Source: Phycisphaera mikurensis
GTDB lineage: Bacteria > Planctomycetota > B15-G4 > JADJEK01
Length of the DNA stretch: 32,731 bases
Assembly (NCBI GenBank): GCA_020723465.1
Contig: DYIW01000024.1
Span: 1-32,731 of the forward strand
Direction: 5' to 3'
Part shown: one piece after another, positions 8,094 through 15,807 of the stretch
Numbering within the stretch: the stretch's first letter is position 1
How the letters are laid out: each line of letters opens with the position of its first letter
Made by a program: the position numbers and the translations under genes
Notes under the pieces: model-generated
Databases searched by the model: none
The model's input: the letters and a program-made list of their open reading frames with translations, nothing else
What the model was told of the DNA's origin: nothing

Positions 8094-9503
8094 GCTGGGC
8101 GGGGAACGTGCGCGCCCGGCGCGTGGATCTGCGGGCAGCCGCACCGTGAAGGTCGAGCCCTCCCCTACCGTGCTCGCGACCGAGATCGTGCCGCCGTGAG
8201 CGCGCACGATCTGCTCGGCGATGGCCAGGCCGAGGCCGCTGCCGCCCTCTGCCCGGCCCCGGGCCGGGTCCACGCGGTAGAAGCGCTCGAAGAGGTGCGG
8301 CAGATGCTCCGGCGCGATGCCGGGGCCCGTGTCGGCGACCGCTGCTTCCACCCAGTCGCCCTGCTGGACCAGGTCGATGCGGGCGCGCCCGCCGGGGCGG
8401 TTGTAGCGCACGGCGTTGGTGATCAGGTTGGAGAAGGCCTGGAGCAGGCGCTCGCGGTCCCCGGCCACCGTGACCTCGGGGCCGCGCACCTCCACGGCCA
8501 CCTGCCGCGCGCGCGCCAGCGGCTCGAGGAAGGCGGCGGCCTCGCAGAGCAGGGCGGCGAGCGGCACGGGCGCGAGCTCGAGGCGCTGACTCCCGCGGTC
8601 GGCGCGCGTCAGGGTCAGCAGGCCGTCGATCAGGCCCTTCAGGCGCCGCGCCGCCCGCAGCACGGCCTCGAGCGTCTCCTGATACTCCGCGGCGTCCCGC
8701 TCGCGCCCGAGCGCCTGCTCCGCTCCGGCCAGCAGCACCGAGACCGGCGTCCTGAGCTCGTGCGAGGCGTCGGCGATGAAACGCTGCTGGCGCTCGAGCG
8801 CGGCCTGCAGCCGATCGAACGCCTGGTTGAGCGTGGTCGCCAGCCGTCCCAGCTCGCTCTCCGTCGCCCCCACGTCCAGACGGCGCGCCGGGTTCGCCTC
8901 CGAGATCTCCGCGGCCGCGTCGCTCATGCGCTGGATGGGCGCGAGCACGCGGCCGGACAGCCAGAAGCCGCCGAGGAGCGCCAGTGCGAGCGCCGTCACG
9001 CCGGAGCCGGCCAGGATCACCAGGAACTCCCGCAGGGTCCGGCGTACGCCGCCCGCGTGCTCGCCGGTCAGGACGAGCAGGCCGTCGCGGCCGGCGGCGA
9101 GCGCTTCCCGGAACTCGCCGCGCGCGCGCAGGCCGGGTGCGCCCGCGGGCAGGGAATCCAGGCCGGGCCGCGAGGCCAGGGCGACCGCGCCCGCGCGGTC
9201 CCAGACGACGAAGTAGGGCTGCTCCGCCCCTTCCTGCTTGAAGGCGGCCAGGTAGTCGTCGGCCAGCTCCAGCTCGATCCCGTCCTCCGCGTCGTCCTCG
9301 ACCGCCGCGGCCAGGGCGCGCGCGTGCGCTCGGACGCGATCGTCCAGCGCGCCCTCGAGGGCACGCCGCTGCGAGGCATAGAGCAGCGCGCCGAACGCGC
9401 CGATCGTGGCGATGAGGATGAGGGCGTACCAGCAGAGCAGGGTCGCGCGGATCGAACGTGCGGCCGGCCGCGGCGCCGCGCCCGGGCTCGGCCCGCTAGC
9501 CAT
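8079..9503 (-). CDS. Sensor histidine kinase 1 (HisKA/HATPase_c)
   Basis: 474 residues from ATG 9503. Transmembrane helices at ~20-42 and ~165-187 frame a periplasmic sensor of about 120 residues that contains an acidic run ([16 protein letters not shown]). A HAMP domain follows, then the H-box [12 protein letters not shown] with phospho-acceptor His248, the N-box [10 protein letters not shown], the G1 box DTGPGIA, the F-box LFERFYRVD and the G2 box GSGLGLAI. All catalytic motifs are canonical. Its start overlaps the end of regulator 1 by eight bases, so the pair is translationally coupled. The acidic sensor and the neighbouring poly-Asp PepSY protein suggest a cationic or metal signal, by inference only. 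Confidence 0.92.
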   Translation of the reverse strand: MASGPSPGAAPRPAARSIRATLLCWYALILIATIGAFGALLYASQRRALEGALDDRVRAHARALAAAVEDDAEDGIELELADDYLAAFKQEGAEQPYFVVWDRAGAVALASRPGLDSLPAGAPGLRARGEFREALAAGRDGLLVLTGEHAGGVRRTLREFLVILAGSGVTALALALLGGFWLSGRVLAPIQRMSDAAAEISEANPARRLDVGATESELGRLATTLNQAFDRLQAALERQQRFIADASHELRTPVSVLLAGAEQALGRERDAAEYQETLEAVLRAARRLKGLIDGLLTLTRADRGSQRLELAPVPLAALLCEAAAFLEPLARARQVAVEVRGPEVTVAGDRERLLQAFSNLITNAVRYNRPGGRARIDLVQQGDWVEAAVADTGPGIAPEHLPHLFERFYRVDPARGRAEGGSGLGLAIAEQIVRAHGGTISVASTVGEGSTFTVRLPADPRAGRARSPPSVSAP

Positions 9504-10149
9504 CGACGATGTACCCTTCGCCGCGGCGCGTGCGGATGAAGTCCTGGCCGAGCTTGCGGCGCAGCTGCGCCACGTACACGTCCACCACGTTGGAAAGCGT
9601 GTCCTCGCTCTCGTCGTAGACGTGCTCGTAGAGCCTGGTGCGCGTCACCAGCTCGCCGCGATGCATGAGCAGGTACTCGGCCACGGCGTACTGCTTGGGC
9701 GTGAGCGGAACGGCCTGCCCCTGCCTGCGCACGGTGCGCGACCTCGTGTCCAGCTCGACCTCGCCCGCGGCCAAGACCGGCGAGGCGCGGCCGGCCGAGC
9801 GGCGGATCAGCGCCCGGATGCGCGCCCGCAGCTCCTCCAGCTCGAACGGCTTGACCAGGTAGTCGTCGGCGCCGCCGTCCAGGCCGCGAATCCGGTCCTC
9901 CACCGCGTCGCGCGCCGTGATGATCAGGACCGGCGTCGGCTTGCGCTTCCTCAGGCCGCCGAGCACGGTCCAGCCGTCCCGCCGGGGGAGCATCAGGTCG
10001 AGCAGGACCACGTCGTAGTCGATGCTCTCGGCGAGATGCTGTCCGCTCTCGCCGTCGTGCGCCAAGTCCACGGCGAAGCCGTCCTCCTCCAGCGCCTTCC
10101 CCAGGACGCGGGCCAGATCGACTTCGTCTTCCACGATGAGCACACGCAT
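9496..10149 (-). CDS. OmpR-family response regulator 1
   Basis: 217 residues from ATG 10149. The receiver domain has acidic pair E7-D8, phospho-acceptor Asp51 (VVLLDLMLP), the switch Thr in IITARD and Lys in DYLVKPFE. The C-terminal winged helix has [13 protein letters not shown] and [14 protein letters not shown] with [13 protein letters not shown] at 10179 in the same frame is an alternative start, but it would lie at the foot of a 12-bp hairpin that also buries its GGAGG, so ATG 10149 is preferred on family length. It overlaps histidine kinase 1 by eight bases and should be phosphorylated by it. Probable targets are the GTAAG-type repeats in this cluster. Confidence 0.92.
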   Translation of the reverse strand: MRVLIVEDEVDLARVLGKALEEDGFAVDLAHDGESGQHLAESIDYDVVLLDLMLPRRDGWTVLGGLRKRKPTPVLIITARDAVEDRIRGLDGGADDYLVKPFELEELRARIRALIRRSAGRASPVLAAGEVELDTRSRTVRRQGQAVPLTPKQYAVAEYLLMHRGELVTRTRLYEHVYDESEDTLSNVVDVYVAQLRRKLGQDFIRTRRGEGYIVDG

Positions 10150-10160
10150 GGATGAACCAG

Positions 10161-10190
10161 GGAGGGGCGGCGCGGGCACGCCGCCCCTCC
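10161..10190 (-). terminator. Strong intercistronic hairpin between the PepSY gene and regulator 1
   Basis: GGAGGGGCGGCG at 10161-10172 pairs perfectly with CGCCGCCCCTCC at 10179-10190 around a 6-base loop, a very stable 12-bp GC stem. No T-tract follows on the minus strand, so it is not a classical intrinsic terminator. It probably attenuates or processes the message, giving more PepSY protein than kinase and regulator. It also hides the GGAGG and GTG of the alternative regulator start. Confidence 0.6.
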
Positions 10191-10203
10191 GGCGACGGTT
10201 CAG

Positions 10204-10605
10204 CTAGTTGTCGTCATCATCATCATCGTCATCATCGTCATCGTCATCATCGTCATCGCCGTGATCATCGTCGTCGTCGTCTTCCTGTTCGACCTCGATG
10301 ATCGTGTTCGACTCGCCGTCCACCTCGACCTCGAGCAGCTTCGGCGTCTTCACGCCCTGGACGTCCTCCTCCTTGAGGATGAGCACTTCAACGATCGCCT
10401 TGCCCTTCTCCACCTCGATCTCGGCGCCCACGGCCTTCCCCTCCGTCTTCTTCTCGGCCGCGATGACCGCGTCGCTCACCGAGAACTTCAGTCCCTTGAG
10501 CGCGGCGGCGATCTTCGCCGCGCGATCCCCCTCGAACGAAACGGCGGCGGAAGCGCACAGCGCGACCACGACCGCCAGCGTCAGACCAAGCAACACTCTC
10601 TTCAT
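10204..10605 (-). CDS. Secreted PepSY-like protein with poly-aspartate tail
   Basis: 133 residues from ATG 10605, with GGAGG eight bases upstream; the longer frame to 10899 is not supported. Residues 1-22 are a signal peptide. The body has the PepSY pattern: SDAVIAAEKKTEGKAVGAEIE, then GKAIVEVLILKEE and LLEVEVDGESNTIIEVE. The last 25 residues are D6-H-G-D16-N, coded by mixed GAC and GAT codons. PepSY proteins often sit beside two-component systems and can modulate their kinases in the periplasm. The acidic tail should bind cations such as calcium or other metals (inference). It heads the leftward arm and is divergent from regulator 2, so it lies at the centre of the mirror cluster. The codon run may be prone to length changes. 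Confidence 0.85.
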   Translation of the reverse strand: MKRVLLGLTLAVVVALCASAAVSFEGDRAAKIAAALKGLKFSVSDAVIAAEKKTEGKAVGAEIEVEKGKAIVEVLILKEEDVQGVKTPKLLEVEVDGESNTIIEVEQEDDDDDDHGDDDDDDDDDDDDDDDDN

Positions 10606-10849
10606 GGGTCGATCCTCCAGTAGAGCCAACCGTGTTCGTTCCAGGGCCAGACGCCCCGGGTTTGTCATCAAGGCGGGCCGATCACAGCGGACGGCGGATG
10701 AAGCGAACATGAACGTCTCCACTGTTCTGCGCGGCCCCGCGGACCAACGCGGCCGCCGCCAGCCTAACGCGCCCGGGACAGCGGAACGAGCGTCGCGGCG
10801 CCGGGCGCGGTAAGGTCCGCGTAAGGCGGCGCCGGGCGCACGTGATACC
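10606..10849. promoter_or_regulatory. Central divergent promoter region of the mirror cluster
   Basis: These 244 bases separate the PepSY gene (minus) from regulator 2 (plus) and must hold both promoters. The only clear element is the repeat at 10810-10825. No good sigma-70 hexamers are visible for the PepSY gene. Confidence 0.5.
10810..10825 (+). promoter_or_regulatory. Putative response-regulator direct repeat, site C
   Basis: GTAAG at 10810-10814 is repeated exactly at 10821-10825, an 11-bp period. The 9-mer GTAAGGTCC of the first half-site recurs at 13001. OmpR/PhoB winged-helix regulators bind such tandem repeats head to tail. The site lies upstream of regulator 2, suggesting autoregulation, and could also serve the divergent PepSY gene. 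Confidence 0.55.
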
Positions 10850-11569
10850 ATGCGTGCACCATCCTGGCCGCCCGGAGCACCGCAGCTTCCCGTGCGCATC
10901 CTGCTCGTCGAAGACTCGAAGCGCCTGACCGGCGCCCTGCGCTCCGGACTCAGGAAGCTCGGTCACGCGGTCGATATCGCGGCCGACGGAGAGGCCGGGT
11001 TGTCATACGCGCTGCATAACCCGTATGACGTCGTCGTCCTGGACATCATGCTGCCGCGCCTGGACGGCTTGACGGTGCTGCGGCGCCTGCGCGCGAGCGG
11101 CAGCAACACCTATGTCCTCGTGCTCACCGCCAAGGACGCGGTCGATGACCGCGTGCTCGGACTGCGCCAAGGGGCGGACGACTACCTGGTCAAGCCCTTC
11201 GCCTTCGCCGAGCTGGTGGCGCGCATCGAGGCACTGGGCCGCAGGCGGACCGAGACCATGCCGCCGCAGATCAAGATCGGCGACCTGGAGATCGACACGG
11301 CCGCGCGCCGGGTGCGGCGCGCCGGCCAGAACCTCCGCCTGACCCCCCGCGAGTACTCCCTGCTGCTGCTGCTCGCCTCCAGGAAGGGGCAGGTGGTCTC
11401 GCGCATCGAGATCGAGGACCACCTCTACGACGAGCGCACCTTCCCGGGGAGCAACGTCGTCCAGTCGGCCATCTCGCTGCTGCGCGCGCGCCTGGCCCTG
11501 CCCGGCGCGGCGCCGCTCATCCACACCTGCTGGGGCCGCGGCTACCTGCTGGACGAGGAGCCGCCGTGA
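10850..11569 (+). CDS. OmpR-family response regulator 2
   Basis: 239 residues from ATG 10850, or 225 from the in-frame GTG 10892, where the receiver domain proper begins (VRILLVEDSKRL). GTG 10892 matches the usual family length and may be the true start. Numbered from there, the acidic pair is E7-D8 and the phospho-acceptor Asp51 (VVVLDIMLP), with Thr in VLTAKD and Lys in DYLVKPFA. The winged helix has LTPREYSLLLLL and VVQSAISLLRARLA with GRGYLLDEE. Its TGA overlaps the GTG start of histidine kinase 2 (GTGA), so the two are coupled. A GTAAG repeat lies 25-40 bases before ATG 10850. Confidence 0.92.
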   Translation: MRAPSWPPGAPQLPVRILLVEDSKRLTGALRSGLRKLGHAVDIAADGEAGLSYALHNPYDVVVLDIMLPRLDGLTVLRRLRASGSNTYVLVLTAKDAVDDRVLGLRQGADDYLVKPFAFAELVARIEALGRRRTETMPPQIKIGDLEIDTAARRVRRAGQNLRLTPREYSLLLLLASRKGQVVSRIEIEDHLYDERTFPGSNVVQSAISLLRARLALPGAAPLIHTCWGRGYLLDEEPP

Positions 11570-12993
11570 AATCGATCCGCCGCTCCCTGCTGGTCTCCAT
11601 CCTCTCGGGAATCGTCGTGTCGGGCCTGGTCTGCGGCGGCGTCCTCTACCGGACGATGAGAGGCTCCCTCGAGTCCCAGTTCGACTCGGCCCTCGCCGCC
11701 AAGGTGCGCACCCTCGCCTCCATGCTCGACGTGGACGACGGCTGGCTCGAGTTCAACTACGCCGCGGAGCTCATGCCGGAGTTCGAGGGCGGCCAGAATC
11801 CCGAGTACTTCCAGATCTCCTTCGCTGACGGCCGGGTGCTGCGCAAGTCGACCACGCTCGGCCAGGCCGCGCTGCCGCTGCGCCACGCCAGCGCCGGCAC
11901 GGCCGAGCTCTTCGACCTCGACCTGCCCGACGGCCGGCCGGGGCGCGCCATCGGCGTCATCGCGCCGGTGGACATGGAGAGCGACGACGACGTGGAGGTG
12001 GCGCGCGTCGAGCCGGCCGCCGAGCACTTCGACGTGCACGTGGTGCTCGTGGCGGCACGGGCGCGGGCGGAGCTGGACGCCGCCCTCGCCGCCCTGCGCG
12101 GCGCCCTGTGGCTCGCCGGCGCGGTGCTCGCGCTGCTGGCCGGCGCCGTGGTCCTGGGGGGCGTGCGGCGCGGACTGCGGCCGCTCGCCGCCCTCGGCGA
12201 AGAGGTGGCCTCGATCGAGGCAGGCTCCCTCTCCCGGCGCCTGTCGCCGCGCGGCCTGCCGCTCGAGCTCGCGGGCATGGCCGCGAAGCTGAACGAGCTG
12301 CTCGGCCGCCTGGAAGAGGCCTTCCAGCGCGAGCGGCGCGTCACCGGCAACATCGCTCACGAGCTGCGCGGCCCGCTCGCGGAGCTGCGGAGCGCCGCCG
12401 AGGTGGCGCTCTGCTGGCCGGAGGATCAGGAAATGACCCGCGCCGCGGTCGAAGCCGCGCACGCGGTCGCGCTGCGCATGAGCGGCCTGATCGAAGGGCT
12501 GCTGCGGCTGGCGCGGGTCGCCGCGGGAGAGGCGCCGCTCGCGCTGGAGGACGTCGACCTGCGCCTCCTGGTCGAGGAGCAGTGGGCGCCGCTCAGGCCG
12601 CAGGCCGGCGAGCGCGGACTGCGCTTCGAGCATCTCGCGCCGGCGGACCTGCTGCTCTGCACGGATCGTGCGCTCTTCGCCAGCGTGGTCCGGAACCTGC
12701 TGGACAACGCGGTGCAGCACTCGCCGGCGGGCGGCACGATCATCTGTCGCGGCGCGGCCCTGCCTGAAGGAGGCGTGCGCTGGAGCCTGGAGAACCCGAA
12801 CGACTCCCTCGCGGCCGAGGACCTGGCACACCTCGCCGAGCCCTTCTGGCAGAAGGACCCCGCGCGCGGCGATGCGGCGCACAGCGGCCTCGGGCTGACG
12901 CTGGTCTCGACCGCGGTCGCGGCCCTGGGCCTGCGGCTCGAGTTCCACCTCGACGCGTGCTTCCGCGTGACGGTGGAAGGCGGCGCGGCGTAA
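11566..12993 (+). CDS. Sensor histidine kinase 2 with degenerate G1 box
   Basis: 475 residues from GTG 11566. Membrane helices at ~7-28 and ~182-202 enclose a periplasmic sensor of ~150 residues with acidic patches (SMLDVDDGW, MESDDDVEV), followed by a HAMP-like region. The H-box is NIAHELRGPLAE with His265; the residue four after His is Gly instead of the Thr/Asn needed for phosphatase activity in HisKA kinases. The N-box RNLLDNAVQHS and G2 box HSGLGLTLV are good, but the G1 box reads SLENPNDSLAAEDL, without DxGxG. Such ENP-type G1 boxes occur in QseC/heavy-metal-sensor-like kinases. It should phosphorylate regulator 2 but may dephosphorylate it poorly. Confidence 0.9.
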   Translation: MKSIRRSLLVSILSGIVVSGLVCGGVLYRTMRGSLESQFDSALAAKVRTLASMLDVDDGWLEFNYAAELMPEFEGGQNPEYFQISFADGRVLRKSTTLGQAALPLRHASAGTAELFDLDLPDGRPGRAIGVIAPVDMESDDDVEVARVEPAAEHFDVHVVLVAARARAELDAALAALRGALWLAGAVLALLAGAVVLGGVRRGLRPLAALGEEVASIEAGSLSRRLSPRGLPLELAGMAAKLNELLGRLEEAFQRERRVTGNIAHELRGPLAELRSAAEVALCWPEDQEMTRAAVEAAHAVALRMSGLIEGLLRLARVAAGEAPLALEDVDLRLLVEEQWAPLRPQAGERGLRFEHLAPADLLLCTDRALFASVVRNLLDNAVQHSPAGGTIICRGAALPEGGVRWSLENPNDSLAAEDLAHLAEPFWQKDPARGDAAHSGLGLTLVSTAVAALGLRLEFHLDACFRVTVEGGAA

Positions 12994-13005
12994 GCCACCC
13001 GTAAG
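12990..13005 (+). promoter_or_regulatory. Putative response-regulator direct repeat, site B
   Basis: GTAAG at 12990-12994 is repeated exactly at 13001-13005, an 11-bp period, with the TAA stop of histidine kinase 2 inside the first half-site. The second half-site plus GTCC matches the first half-site of 10810. It sits just upstream of a good -10 hexamer, in the position of an activator site replacing a -35 element. Confidence 0.6.
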
Positions 13006-13017
13006 GTCCAGCCGGGC

Positions 13018-13023
13018 TACAAT
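13018..13023 (+). promoter_or_regulatory. -10 hexamer for secreted protein B
   Basis: TACAAT matches the sigma-70 -10 consensus at five of six bases. It begins 12 bases after the second GTAAG half-site. Transcription would start near 13030, before GGAGG at 13045-13049, which rules out ATG 13022 as the translation start and supports ATG 13058. Confidence 0.6.
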
Positions 13024-13057
13024 GCATGACGTTCCGAGCGGCCTGGAGGCCCTGACC

Positions 13058-13840
13058 ATGAACATTCGTTGGAACGGCCACAGGTGCGGCGCGCCCCTGC
13101 TGCTCGCCGGCGCCGCCCTTCTGTTGCTCCTGGCTCCCCCCGCGCCGCTTGGCGCCGCCGTGCCGGTGGGTCCGCCGGTCTTCTCGCAGCCCCTGACCAT
13201 CAACAACGAGTGGTTCCCGTTCGAGGAGGGGGCGATGAAGGTCTTCCGCGGCACCAGCGACGGCGAGCGCCTGGTGACCACGCGGTCGTACCTCGCCACA
13301 ACGCGCCCGTTCCTCTGGGGAGGAGGGCCGGTCGAGACGCGGACCGTGCGCGAGATGGAGTTCGAGCGGGGCGTCCTCGTGGACGCGTCGCTGAGCTACT
13401 ACGCCCAGGCCGACGACGGCACGGTCTACTGCTTCGGCGAGTTGGCGGACGCCTACCAGGATGGAGTCGTGGTCTCGCACGAGGGAAGCTGGCTGGTCGG
13501 CGGCGCGACTCTGCCCGCCGATCCCCCGGGCACGGCAGCCGCAGCGGACCCCACCGTCGTCATGCCCGCTCATCCCGAGGTCGGCGATCAGTGGAAGCCC
13601 GAGGACCTCTTCCCCGTGGTCGATGCGACCGTGACCGTGGTCGCGGTACCGGATGCAGTGAAGGTCGAGGCCGGCAAGTTCAAGAAGGTGCTCAAGCTGA
13701 AGGAGACCAGCTTGATTCCCGGCTCCGGTCCGGAGAGGAAGTGGATCGCGAGCGGCGTGGGGGTGATCCGCTCCCGCGGCGAGGGCGAGCGGCTGGCGCT
13801 GATCTCGACCAGCCTGCGCGCCAAGGAGGCGAAGGAGTAG
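13058..13840 (+). CDS. Secreted protein B of the mirror cluster, paralogue of protein A
   Basis: 260 residues from ATG 13058, with GGAGG eight bases upstream. Residues 1-33 are a signal peptide. The mature part parallels protein A block by block: VPVGPPVFSQPLTINNEWFPF, WGGGPVETRTVREMEFERG, YCFGELADAY, HEGSWLVGGATLPADPPG, PEVGDQWKPEDLFPVVD, VEAGKFKKVLKLKETS and GVGVIRSRGEGERLALI. The family has no function that I know of. It ends the rightward arm regulator 2-kinase 2 and has its own promoter with repeat site B. The closest reading is an exported, regulated effector or stress protein of the system. It converges with the RNase D gene, 24 bases away. Confidence 0.88.
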   Translation: MNIRWNGHRCGAPLLLAGAALLLLLAPPAPLGAAVPVGPPVFSQPLTINNEWFPFEEGAMKVFRGTSDGERLVTTRSYLATTRPFLWGGGPVETRTVREMEFERGVLVDASLSYYAQADDGTVYCFGELADAYQDGVVVSHEGSWLVGGATLPADPPGTAAAADPTVVMPAHPEVGDQWKPEDLFPVVDATVTVVAVPDAVKVEAGKFKKVLKLKETSLIPGSGPERKWIASGVGVIRSRGEGERLALISTSLRAKEAKE

Positions 13841-13864
13841 GCCGGGCGGCCGCCGCCGCGGACC

Positions 13865-15019
13865 TCAGACCTCGTTCTCGCCCAGCACGGCCAGGATGTC
13901 CGCGCCGTACTCGCGCGCGCGCCACGGTTCCAGGCCGGCCTGGACCAGGCCCTGCTCGCTCTCCGGCAGCGCCTGGACGACCTTCAGCAGCAGCGCGTTC
14001 GGCACCACCCTGCCCGGCTCGACGTCACGCTGGCGGGCGCGGCGCGCGCGCCAGCGGCGCAGCCGGTCGTAGAGCGCCCGCTGCGGGCCGTCGAGCTGGA
14101 ACAGGCCCGCGCCGGCCGCGCGCCGCGGCCGCGGGACGGGCAGCGGGCCGGCGGCGCGCGCTCGGGCGATGAGCTGGAGCAGCGTCTTGCCGTGACGCCG
14201 GCGCAGGCGGTCGGAGAGGCCTTGGATCCGGGCCAGGTCCTGGACGCGCACCGGCGCCAGGCGCGCCAGCTCCAGGAGCGTCCGGTCGCCGCACACGCGA
14301 AAGACGGCGCGATCCTCGGCGGCAGCGAGCCTCTCGCGCAGCACGAACAGGTCGCGCAGCGCCCGCCGCCCGACCCCGTCGAGGGAGCGCGCGCCGTCGA
14401 TGCGATAGTAGTCGTCGCGGTCGAAGACCTTGGGCTCGTGCACCACCCTCTCGATGCGCTGGAACTCGGCGCGCGCCTCATCCTGCCGGCCGCGCCCTTC
14501 GATCTCGGCCGCGAGCGCGTCGCGCAGGCGCGGCAAGTGGCGCACGTCCAGCGCCGCGTACTCGATCTGTTCCCGCGCCAGGGGCCGCTTGCGCCAGTCG
14601 CTGCGCTGGTACTTCTTCTCGATGACCACCCCGAAGTAGGCTGCGAGCAGGCCCGCCAGCCCGGTGCGCCGCTGGCCCAGGATCGAGGCGGCGGCCATGG
14701 TGTCGAACAGCCCGCGGATCTCGAGGCCGCAGCCGCGGCGCAGCAGATCGATGTCGTTCTCGCCGGCGTGCAGGATCTTCGGGATGGCGTGGTCGCCGAA
14801 GGGACCGCGCAGCGGGGTGAAGTCCCTGAGCGCCAGGGAGTCGATGATCCACTCCCGGCCGAACGCGCCGACCTGGATGATGCACACCTTCGTGCTGTAC
14901 GAGAAGAAGGAGTCCTGCTCGGTGTCGACCGCGATGACGGCCGCGCGCGCGAGCCTGCGGCCGAGATCCGCGAGCGCCTCGGGTTCGTCGATCCAGTGCA
15001 CAGGGTCTTCGTGAGTCAT
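13865..15019 (-). CDS. rnd: Ribonuclease D
   Basis: 384 residues from ATG 15019, chosen because MTHEDPVHWIDEPEAL is the usual N-terminus; in-frame upstream codons lack family similarity. The exonuclease domain has the DEDDy set: D32 and E34 in AVDTEQD, Asp in HAGENDIDLL, and QIEYAALDVRHL with the late Tyr and Asp. GLFDTMAAASILG and the YQRSDWRKRPL segment are typical. HRDC-like helical domains follow (residues ~200-380), for example LFVLRERLAAAEDRAVF. RNase D trims the 3' ends of tRNAs and other small RNAs. Length is close to E. coli RNase D (375). It is transcribed away from the CheD-like gene and converges on secreted protein B. Confidence 0.92.
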   Translation of the reverse strand: MTHEDPVHWIDEPEALADLGRRLARAAVIAVDTEQDSFFSYSTKVCIIQVGAFGREWIIDSLALRDFTPLRGPFGDHAIPKILHAGENDIDLLRRGCGLEIRGLFDTMAAASILGQRRTGLAGLLAAYFGVVIEKKYQRSDWRKRPLAREQIEYAALDVRHLPRLRDALAAEIEGRGRQDEARAEFQRIERVVHEPKVFDRDDYYRIDGARSLDGVGRRALRDLFVLRERLAAAEDRAVFRVCGDRTLLELARLAPVRVQDLARIQGLSDRLRRRHGKTLLQLIARARAAGPLPVPRPRRAAGAGLFQLDGPQRALYDRLRRWRARRARQRDVEPGRVVPNALLLKVVQALPESEQGLVQAGLEPWRAREYGADILAVLGENEV

Positions 15020-15133
15020 CGCAGCCAGGAAGAGCCTCGTTCCCCGTCCGGCGCGCATTCTAGCGGCCGGCAACGTCTGACCCAGCGGCGAAATCGCGGC
15101 CGCCCGCGACCCGGGCACCTGCCAGCCCGGGGG

Positions 15134-15622
15134 CTACGTAGAGGCTTCCTCCTCGGCCGCTTCCTCGACCCAGGCGAGGCCCTTCCCGAGGTCGAGCACC
15201 AGCACCGAGGGCCGGCGCTGGCGCGCCCGGCGGCGCGGCTGCTGCACTGCGCAGAGGTCCGCGAGAGCCGGATTGATCAGCGCCAGGAAGCCCGCGTCGC
15301 CCGCGGCGGCAAACGAGAGCCGGCCGCGCTCCGCCCCCAGACGGATGATCGATTCCACGAGCATGGGCAGAGCGACGACCGGATTCAGACACGCCTCCCC
15401 CGCCTCCTGCTCCCCCGGCGCCGGCTGGGGAGCCGCGACCATCACGCCGCCCACGTGCGCCGTGCCGTCGTAGACCGCCAGAGCGAAGCCCCGGAAAAGC
15501 GGCGCCGTGCGGAGGACGACGTGTTCCCCACAGGACACCTTGACCTCGCCCGGACGGACGAGCACGCACTCGTCCGCACGCGCGCGCGTGGCGGCTTCCG
15601 AGACAGCGTCGGCGCGAAGCAT
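15134..15622 (-). CDS. CheD-like protein lacking catalytic residues
   Basis: 162 residues from ATG 15622, with GGAGG four bases upstream. The line VRPGEVKVSCGEHVVLRTA, LFRGFALAVYDGTAHVGG and then LPMLVESIIRLGAERGRLSFAAAG follows the fold of CheD chemoreceptor glutamine deamidases. The catalytic Cys of the GSC motif is replaced (RGF) and the His of the GxMAH motif is missing (GGVMVAA), so deamidase activity is not expected. The C-terminus is Arg-rich, then acidic. No chemotaxis gene lies nearby; the flanks are RNase D and the nuo operon. It may be a binding pseudoenzyme. Family assignment is by pattern only. Confidence 0.6.
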   Translation of the reverse strand: MLRADAVSEAATRARADECVLVRPGEVKVSCGEHVVLRTAPLFRGFALAVYDGTAHVGGVMVAAPQPAPGEQEAGEACLNPVVALPMLVESIIRLGAERGRLSFAAAGDAGFLALINPALADLCAVQQPRRRARQRRPSVLVLDLGKGLAWVEEAAEEEAST

Positions 15623-15807
15623 CTTCCCTCCGGGGCGCGGGTCCGCAAGAAAAAGGCACAGCCGGACGGTGGGCCTTATCGGGTGCGACGGCCCCCGGCT
15701 TGAGCGCGGGCCTCGCGAACGCGCCGGCTGGCGCGGCGCGCGGGCGTTCGCAATCCACTGCGACTCAAAGGGTAAGGTCCGAAGCGGCTGATCCGGCCCG
15801 GAGCAGG

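Noticed and set aside
14192-15703. 503-codon plus-strand frame opposite rnd and the CheD-like gene
   Set aside because: High-GC shadow frame; the minus strand carries clear RNase D motifs.
15772-15780. Third copy of GTAAGGTCC, upstream of the CheD-like gene
   Set aside because: No second half-site at 11 bp on either side, so not called as an operator; it may be chance.
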